A stretch of 64,000 bases of DNA from Streptomyces sp. NBC_00690 (lineage in GTDB: Bacteria > Actinomycetota > Actinomycetes > Streptomycetales > Streptomycetaceae), in assembly GCF_036226685.1 (NCBI RefSeq), contig NZ_CP109009.1, positions 3,720,001-3,784,000 on the forward strand. The letters run 5' to 3'. Position 1 is the first letter of the stretch. The number at the start of each line of letters is the position of its first letter. Position numbers and translations under genes: made by a program. This document shows, in pieces, positions 59,099-64,000 of the stretch. The notes under the pieces are model-generated. The model did no database searches. It was not told the origin of the DNA and saw nothing but the letters and a program-made list of their open reading frames with translations.

Positions 59099-59133
59099 GA
59101 GCCCCGGCCGTCCGTGATCGGCGGTCGGGGCTC
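59099..59133. terminator. Terminator of the DUF4234 gene
   Basis: Inverted repeat AGAGCCCCGGCCG / CGGTCGGGGCTC (59099-59111 with 59122-59133), 16 bp past the minus-strand stop. Confidence 0.65.
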
Positions 59134-59148
59134 CTGTGCGGCCGGGTG

Positions 59149-59652
59149 TCAGGCCGCGAGGGCGACACCCGCGCCCGGGGCGGCGTCCGGGTAGGCGTCG
59201 ATCACCAGGTTGAGTTGGCGCTGGATGTACAAGGTGTTCAGGCCGAGGGCGAAGAGCAGGAACGCGCAGGCGGCGGGGCTGCACGTGACCGGGAGGCCGG
59301 CCGCGCGCTGGGCGTTCGCGATGGCCTTGCCCGTGTTGTGGTACGAGATCAGCGGAGCGATCAGGGTCCAGCCCAGGAAGATCATGACCAGCAGGCTTCC
59401 GGTCGGGTTGAGGCCCAGACGACGGTCGAACGACTGGAGCTCGCAGTGGATCTTGTAGTACCAGACGATCTGGTAGATGCCCAGCGTGATCAGCGGCAGG
59501 CCGATCCACACGGCGACGGGCCCGCGGCGCTTCATGTTCAGGCCGGTCAGCGGGATCGCCGGTGGGATGTGGCCCGCGTGGGGCGCGATGGCGCCATCGG
59601 CCGGGTTCGAGACGTTCTGGTTCGGCTCGGTGCTGGGCTGGACGTCAACCAT
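59149..59652 (-). CDS. DUF4234 membrane protein
   Basis: A 167-residue protein with an acidic, Pro/Asn-rich start and several helices: VAVWIGLPLITLGIYQIVWYYKIH (the DUF4234 hallmark, about 47-70), GSLLVMIFLGWTLIAPLISYH, and ACAFLLFALGLNTLYIQRQLN. The role of DUF4234 proteins is unknown. ATG at 59652 follows CGGAGCC; a longer frame from 59712 is leader-like noise. Confidence 0.7.
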   Translation of the reverse strand: MVDVQPSTEPNQNVSNPADGAIAPHAGHIPPAIPLTGLNMKRRGPVAVWIGLPLITLGIYQIVWYYKIHCELQSFDRRLGLNPTGSLLVMIFLGWTLIAPLISYHNTGKAIANAQRAAGLPVTCSPAACAFLLFALGLNTLYIQRQLNLVIDAYPDAAPGAGVALAA

Positions 59653-60061
59653 GAAGCGGGCTCCGTGTGCTGGTGCTGGTGCTGGTCTGAGCCGGAGCAG
59701 CCTGACAGGCAAGTCCCTTGAACGCGAAAGCAGTTGCCGGTTTGTTACCGCCTGTCATGTCATCGCGATATCTGTCCGGCTCTCGATATGTCCTGCCGCG
59801 GCGCTGGCATCTGCGCTGGAAGTCGGCTGACCTCGACGATTCCCTCGCTGCCACCGGCAGGGACGGGGGCGCGGGCCTCCGGGGGCGTCCACGTGATGTG
59901 CCGCTATCACCGAGTGATGGAGCGGAGGACCGGGCGCGAGACCCCGCTCTCGTGCAGGCGTCCCTACGCGCTTGAGGGGCCTCCGGCGCCGGGAGCCCGA
60001 CCCGCCAGAGGGATTGAATCTCGGCCCCTGCGGGGCAGGCCAGGCACCTATAAACCGCATG

Positions 60062-60078
60062 TATACACACCATGTATA
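60062..60078. promoter_or_regulatory. PadR operator
   Basis: TATACA-CACCA-TGTATA, a perfect inverted repeat with a five-base spacer, nine bases upstream of the padR start; the ATGTATA half also repeats directly (60059-60065, 60073-60079). It probably overlaps the -10 of the operon promoter, suiting autorepression. Confidence 0.65.
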
Positions 60079-60086
60079 GTCGAGCC

Positions 60087-60611
60087 ATGTCCATCGGTCA
60101 CACTCTGCTCGGACTCCTGGAGTCCGGCCCGCGCCACGGTTACGACCTCAAGCGCGCCTTCGACGAGAAGTTCGGCCATGACCGCCCGGTCCACTACGGA
60201 CAGATCTACTCGACCATGTCCCGGCTGCTGAAGAACGGCCTGGTCGAGGTCGACGGAGTGGAGTCCGCGAGCGGGCCCGAGCGCAAGCGGTACGCGATCA
60301 CGAAGGCGGGCATCACCGATGTCGCCCAGTGGCTCGCCCAGCCGGAGAAGCCGGAGCCCTACCTACAGTCGACCCTCTACACCAAGGTCGTCCTCGCCCT
60401 GCTCACCGGGCGCAGCGCCGCCGGACTGCTGGACACCCAGCGGGCCGAACACCTCCGCATGATGCGCATCCTCACCGACCGCAAGCGTCACGGCGACATC
60501 GCCGACCAGCTCATCTGCGACCATGCCCTTTTTCATCTCGAAGCCGATCTGCGCTGGCTGGAACTGACAGCCGCCCGACTGGACCGACTCGCGCAGGAGG
60601 TCAGCGCATGA
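60087..60611 (+). CDS. PadR family transcriptional regulator
   Basis: A 174-residue PadR protein: TLLGLLESGPRHGYDLKRAFDEKF (about 6-29), then VHYGQIYSTMSRLLKNGLVEV (winged helix), and RKRYAITKAGITDVAQWL (wing end), followed by a helical dimerisation tail (PYLQSTLYTKVVLALLTG ...). It is the first gene of an operon with an ABC transporter and should repress it until a drug or peptide binds. Its stop overlaps the ABC start (ATGA). The ATG at 60087 gives the standard N-terminus. Confidence 0.88.
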   Translation: MSIGHTLLGLLESGPRHGYDLKRAFDEKFGHDRPVHYGQIYSTMSRLLKNGLVEVDGVESASGPERKRYAITKAGITDVAQWLAQPEKPEPYLQSTLYTKVVLALLTGRSAAGLLDTQRAEHLRMMRILTDRKRHGDIADQLICDHALFHLEADLRWLELTAARLDRLAQEVSA

Positions 60612-61309
60612 GTACCGAACCCAGGACCCTCACCGGTCCCCTTCTCGCCGCCGAGGAACTACACAAGTCGTTCGGCCCGACCCCGGCTCTCGACGGGGCC
60701 TCGTTCACGATCCGCGCCGGGGAGGTCGTCGCCATCATGGGCCCGTCCGGCTCGGGGAAGTCGACCCTGCTGCACTGTCTCGCGGGCATCGTCCCGCCGG
60801 ACTCCGGCCGGATCACCTACGCAGGGCGGAATCTCACCGCCCTGTCGGACGCGCACCGCAGCGCCCTGCGCCGCAGCGAGTTCGGTTTCGTCTTCCAGTT
60901 CGGCCAGCTCGTGCCCGAGCTCAGTTGCCTGGAGAACGTGGCGCTCCCGCTGCGCCTCGCCGGTACGCGCCGCAAAGAGGCGCTCCGATTGTCACAGGAG
61001 TGGCTGGAGCGGCTGGAGGTCTCCGATGTCGGGCACAAGCGCCCCGGTGAGGTGTCCGGTGGTCAGGGGCAGCGCGTCGCCGTCGCTCGGGCTCTGGTGA
61101 GCACCCCCAAGGTCGTCTTCGCCGATGAACCCACCGGTGCCCTGGACTCGTACAACGGTGAACGAGTGATGCAACTGCTGACCGACGCGGCACGGGAGAC
61201 CCATGCGGCGGTGGTCCTGGTGACGCATGAGGCCAGAGTGGCGGCGTACTCAGACCGGGAGGTCGTGGTCCGCGACGGTCAGGTGCGCGATATGGCGGGC
61301 GTCGGATGA
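60608..61309 (+). CDS. ABC transporter ATP-binding protein (MacB/LolD-like)
   Basis: A 233-residue ATPase: Walker A MGPSGSGKSTLLHCL (about 44-58), Q-loop FVFQFGQLVPELSC, signature VSGGQGQRVAVARAL (about 139-153), Walker B VVFADEPTGALDSYNG, and H-loop VTHEARVAAY. It pairs with the next gene, the FtsX-type permease, with a four-base overlap. Such MacB-type systems export antibiotics or sense peptides at the membrane. The PadR gene precedes it. Confidence 0.9.
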   Translation: MSTEPRTLTGPLLAAEELHKSFGPTPALDGASFTIRAGEVVAIMGPSGSGKSTLLHCLAGIVPPDSGRITYAGRNLTALSDAHRSALRRSEFGFVFQFGQLVPELSCLENVALPLRLAGTRRKEALRLSQEWLERLEVSDVGHKRPGEVSGGQGQRVAVARALVSTPKVVFADEPTGALDSYNGERVMQLLTDAARETHAAVVLVTHEARVAAYSDREVVVRDGQVRDMAGVG

Positions 61310-63663
61310 ACGACCGCTTGAGCGGCGCCGGAGTACGCGGTTGGACCCAGGATCTGGCGCTGGGCGTCCGGTTCGCGGTGACCGGAGGCCGCCGTGGCTG
61401 GACCCGTACTCTCCTCACCGCTTTCGGCGTCGGTCTCGGAGTCGCCCTCCTCCTGGTGGCTGCCGCCATCCCGCACGCGCTCCAGAGTCGTGACGACCGT
61501 TCGGGAGACCGCACACCCGCAGCGCGGAACGGCGAGAAGCTCTCCGCCTCGGCATTCCACCACGCTCAGACCGAGACCGTCTTCCGTGACAACGTCATCG
61601 CCGGCACCCTCTTCCGTGCCGCGGGCAACGGCACCCCCAGCGCCCCGCCCGGTCTCTCTGCCATGCCCAAGCCCGGTGAGATGGCCGTCTCGCCGGCCCT
61701 CGCCGAACTCCTCGCCTCCCCCGGTAGCTCCCTACTGAAGGAACGTTTGCCCTATCGGGTCACCGCCACCATCGGCGACCGCGGGCTGATCGGCCCCGGT
61801 GAACTGCTGTACTACGCGGGCAGCGACAAGCTCACCAAGGAGAACGCCAAGGGGACGAGCGAGGGATTCGGACGGTACGCGGCCGAGGACCCCTTCGTCG
61901 GTGTCATCCTCCTCATCGTCGTGATCGCCTTCGTGGCCCTGTTGCTCCCGGTGGCGGTCTTCATCGCCACCGCCGTGAGATTCGGCGGCGAACAGCGCGA
62001 TCGACGGCTGGCGGCCCTCAGGCTCGTCGGTTCCGACCGGGCGATGACCCATCGGATCGCTGCCGGCGAGGCACTGTGCGGAGCCCTGTTGGGGCTGGTC
62101 GCGGGTGCCGGGCTGTTCTTCCTCGCACGACAGTTCGCCGGTGCGGTGACGCTCTGGGACATCACCGCGTTCCCCGTCGACGTCGTCCCCCATCCGGTCC
62201 TCGCGGTGCTGATCCTCGCCGCCGTACCGGTGGCAGCGGTGGCGGTCAGCCTGTTCGCCATGCGCGGGGTCTCCGTCGAGCCTCTCGGCGTGGTGCGGAA
62301 CAGCACCCCGCGTCGGCGCAAGGTCTGGTGGCGGGTGCTGCTCCCCGTCCTCGGCATCCTGCTCCTGCTGTCGTCGGCGAGCGCCCTCACCCTGACGGGC
62401 GACGATTCCTTCCAGATCGCACTCGGCGCCGCCCTGACCCTGGTCGGCATCACCGCGCTGCTGCCCTGGCTGGTCGAGGCGGTCGTCTCCCGGCTGGACG
62501 GCGGCCCGGTCGCCTGGCAGCTTGCGGTACGTCGGCTCCAGCTCAGCAGTGGTACCGCGGCCCGGGCGATCAGCGGGATCGTCGTGGCGGCGGCGGGCGC
62601 CATCGCGCTCCAGATGCTGTTCAGTTCCGTACAGGGCGACTTCACCAAGGCCACCGGTGTGGACACCTCCCGCGCCCAACTCCACCTGCAGAACGGCACC
62701 AAGGACGGTCGGGAGGCGCGCGAGACCCTCGCGTCCCTGCGGGAGAACACCGGGGTCGCCGAGGTGATCGGGCTGACGGAAGGGCTCATCGAACGCCCTG
62801 GCCCGAAGCTCGCCGGTGAGGAGTTCGTGCCCTTCACCCGGGTGGTCGTCGCCGACTGCACCGCGCTGCGCTCCCTGGCCAAGCTGCCTTCCTGCAAGGA
62901 CGGCGACGTCTTCACGATCCGCGAGCCCAAGGGCATGGAGACGTACACGTACCAGCCGAAGCCGGGTGCGAAGGTCGAGCTGATCAGGAACGACGACGCG
63001 GAGGTAGCGGGGACCGAGCCGCACGTGTGGCAGCTGCCCGCGACCACCAAGCAGGTGAAGTCCCTCGTCAGCCCGGTGGGCACCCACACGTCCGGGGTGC
63101 TCGCCACGCCGGCAGCGATCAATGTCGACCTCCTGCCCGCGCCCCGGATCAACGCGATGATCAAACTGGCGCCCGATGTGACGGACGCGGCCGAACTGGT
63201 ACGCAACGAGGCGGCGCGACTCGATCCGCTGGCGAGCGTGAGCTCGTTGGAGGGCGTCGAGACCGATCGGCAGTTCGCCAGCGTGCGCACCGGACTCTTC
63301 GTGGGGGCCACCGCGACGATGGTGCTGATCGCGGCTTCGCTGCTGGTCTCCACCTTGGAGCAGTTGCGTGAACGCAGGCGGCTGCTGTCGATCCTGGTCG
63401 CCTTCGGAACCCGGCGCTCCACCCTGAGCTGGTCGGTGCTCTGGCAGACGGCCGTACCCATCGCCCTGGGGTTGGCGCTCGCCGTGGTGGGCGGGTCGGT
63501 ACTCGGACTGACGCTGCTGTTCATGGTAGGCAGCCCGGTCGCCAGCTGGTGGGTGTCCGTGCCGATCGTGGGAGTGGGCGCGGCGCTGATCGCGCTGGTC
63601 ACGCTGTTGAGCATGCCGCCGCTGTGGCGGATGATGCGCCCGGACGGGCTGCGCACCGAGTAG
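61306..63663 (+). CDS. FtsX-like ABC transporter permease
   Basis: A 785-residue permease with the duplicated FtsX layout of MacB-like transporters: N-terminal helix (TLLTAFGVGLGVALLLVAAA), a first extracellular domain (about 65-195), a helix cluster around 200-330, and a second FtsX core near the end (TATMVLIAASLLVSTLEQLRERR ... LSWSVLWQTAVPIALGLALAV). A large extracytoplasmic domain of about 200 residues lies between (HLQNGTKDGREARETL, PSCKDGDVF). It works with the ATPase upstream. Confidence 0.88.
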   Translation: MNDRLSGAGVRGWTQDLALGVRFAVTGGRRGWTRTLLTAFGVGLGVALLLVAAAIPHALQSRDDRSGDRTPAARNGEKLSASAFHHAQTETVFRDNVIAGTLFRAAGNGTPSAPPGLSAMPKPGEMAVSPALAELLASPGSSLLKERLPYRVTATIGDRGLIGPGELLYYAGSDKLTKENAKGTSEGFGRYAAEDPFVGVILLIVVIAFVALLLPVAVFIATAVRFGGEQRDRRLAALRLVGSDRAMTHRIAAGEALCGALLGLVAGAGLFFLARQFAGAVTLWDITAFPVDVVPHPVLAVLILAAVPVAAVAVSLFAMRGVSVEPLGVVRNSTPRRRKVWWRVLLPVLGILLLLSSASALTLTGDDSFQIALGAALTLVGITALLPWLVEAVVSRLDGGPVAWQLAVRRLQLSSGTAARAISGIVVAAAGAIALQMLFSSVQGDFTKATGVDTSRAQLHLQNGTKDGREARETLASLRENTGVAEVIGLTEGLIERPGPKLAGEEFVPFTRVVVADCTALRSLAKLPSCKDGDVFTIREPKGMETYTYQPKPGAKVELIRNDDAEVAGTEPHVWQLPATTKQVKSLVSPVGTHTSGVLATPAAINVDLLPAPRINAMIKLAPDVTDAAELVRNEAARLDPLASVSSLEGVETDRQFASVRTGLFVGATATMVLIAASLLVSTLEQLRERRRLLSILVAFGTRRSTLSWSVLWQTAVPIALGLALAVVGGSVLGLTLLFMVGSPVASWWVSVPIVGVGAALIALVTLLSMPPLWRMMRPDGLRTE

Positions 63664-63690
63664 CGGCTCCTCCAAAAAATTCGAGAAGAC

Positions 63691-63718
63691 GCAACGCGAA
63701 GAACGCAACGCGAAGAAC
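63691..63718. repeat. 14-bp tandem repeat
   Basis: GCAACGCGAAGAAC occurs twice in tandem (63691-63704, 63705-63718), followed by a partial third copy, in the gap after the permease gene. Confidence 0.8.
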
Positions 63719-63774
63719 GCGACGTACAAAGCGCTGCGTAAAGAGCCGGCGTAGAGAGCACAGCGTAAAAAGAC

Positions 63775-63810
63775 GAGCGGTCCGCCCTGTAGGCACAGGG
63801 CGGACCGCTC
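63775..63810. terminator. Strong bidirectional terminator
   Basis: 16-bp perfect stem (63775-63790 with 63795-63810), AGGC loop, between the convergent permease gene and the partial gene at the right end. Confidence 0.85.
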
Positions 63811-63872
63811 GATGGGTTCGGCAGGGCGATGCGGTTGGCAGGGCTCGGATCAGGCCCGTCGCCCGAAGGAGG

Positions 63873-64000
63873 TCACTCCTGCATCTCCTTGGGGCAGGGA
63901 GTGCCCCGGGGGAGGTCGTAGGGAGCGGCCAGCCGGTATACCCCGGGCCGGGGCGCCAACAGTTCCGTCCACTCGTCGCCCTCCGCGTCCTCTTCGGCCT
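63873..64000 (-). CDS. Unidentified gene, 3' end only
   Basis: The last about 42 codons of a minus-strand gene: EGDEWTELLAPRPGVYRLAA then YDLPRGTPCPKEMQE and stop. The clear frame, a Cys and proline-rich end, and the terminator beyond it support a real gene, but too little is visible to assign a family. Confidence 0.55.
   Translation of the reverse strand, partial: AEEDAEGDEWTELLAPRPGVYRLAAPYDLPRGTPCPKEMQE

Overview
This is a high-GC window with Streptomyces-type gene content, most likely a Streptomyces chromosome. Evidence: GTG/TTG starts with AGGAG-type ribosome sites, dense head-to-tail operons, an HrdD-type sigma factor, Streptomyces-restricted hypotheticals (DUF6227, SepX), and an actinomycete integrative element with RepSA-, KorSA- and TraB-like proteins. 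The block galU - gephyrin-like moeA - rimJ - sepX beside 5-FTHF cyclo-ligase, fmdB and mscL matches the order I recall around Rv0985c-Rv0996 in Mycobacterium tuberculosis, so this part is old vertically inherited actinobacterial backbone.

Layout. 1-7.1 kb: a seven-gene minus-strand operon for four-carbon acid sugar (tetronate-type) catabolism (dehydrogenase, OtnI, racemase-like protein, OtnK, OtnC, ModA-like binding protein, TRAP-like permease), divergent from a GntR/FCD regulator. 7.1-10.3 kb: a loose region with a DUF1062 protein, a lipoprotein, a transposase-like fragment and tRNA-Ala(CGC). 10.4-16.4 kb: SepX, RimJ-like acetyltransferase, MogA, MoaC, gephyrin-like Glp/MoeA and GalU (minus strand), then 5-FTHF cyclo-ligase. 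16.3-30.6 kb: penicillin-acylase-type hydrolase, CPA1 antiporter, an MFS exporter, FmdB zinc-ribbon protein under a CIRCE-like element, MTA phosphorylase, SAF-like protein, MscL, LtrA-like protein, P1 peptidase, DUF6227. 30.9-44.1 kb: two DHA2-type exporters with WYL and TetR regulators, HrdD, acetyltransferase, questin-oxidase-like protein, LigB-type dioxygenase with divergent MarR, a secreted M6 protease and an acyl-CoA synthetase.

44.47-55.83 kb: a complete-looking AICE of about 11.3 kb integrated in tRNA-Arg(CCT), bounded by exact 43-bp direct repeats. It carries Int, Xis, RepSA-like initiator, small spread proteins, a DUF2637 SpdB-like protein, a TraB-type FtsK pump, an SCO3933-like protein, a KorSA-like GntR repressor, a Nudix protein, an RsbW-like ATPase and two paralogous small proteins. 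Its right end holds AT-richer cargo: a nested inverted repeat, two convergent genes whose products each contain an R-x4-H HEPN-type motif, and a tRNA-like sequence with a hairpin inserted in its D-loop and a UUA anticodon just upstream of the second HEPN-like gene. This cargo is the best candidate for an undescribed system.

55.8-64 kb: the displaced tRNA terminator, a decayed VapBC-type toxin-antitoxin pair, a Nudix protein, a NERD nuclease-like protein, a short S1-like protein, a DUF4234 membrane protein, a PadR-ABC ATPase-ABC permease operon, and the 3' end of an unidentified gene. Everything is inferred by reading the sequence; no database search was run.
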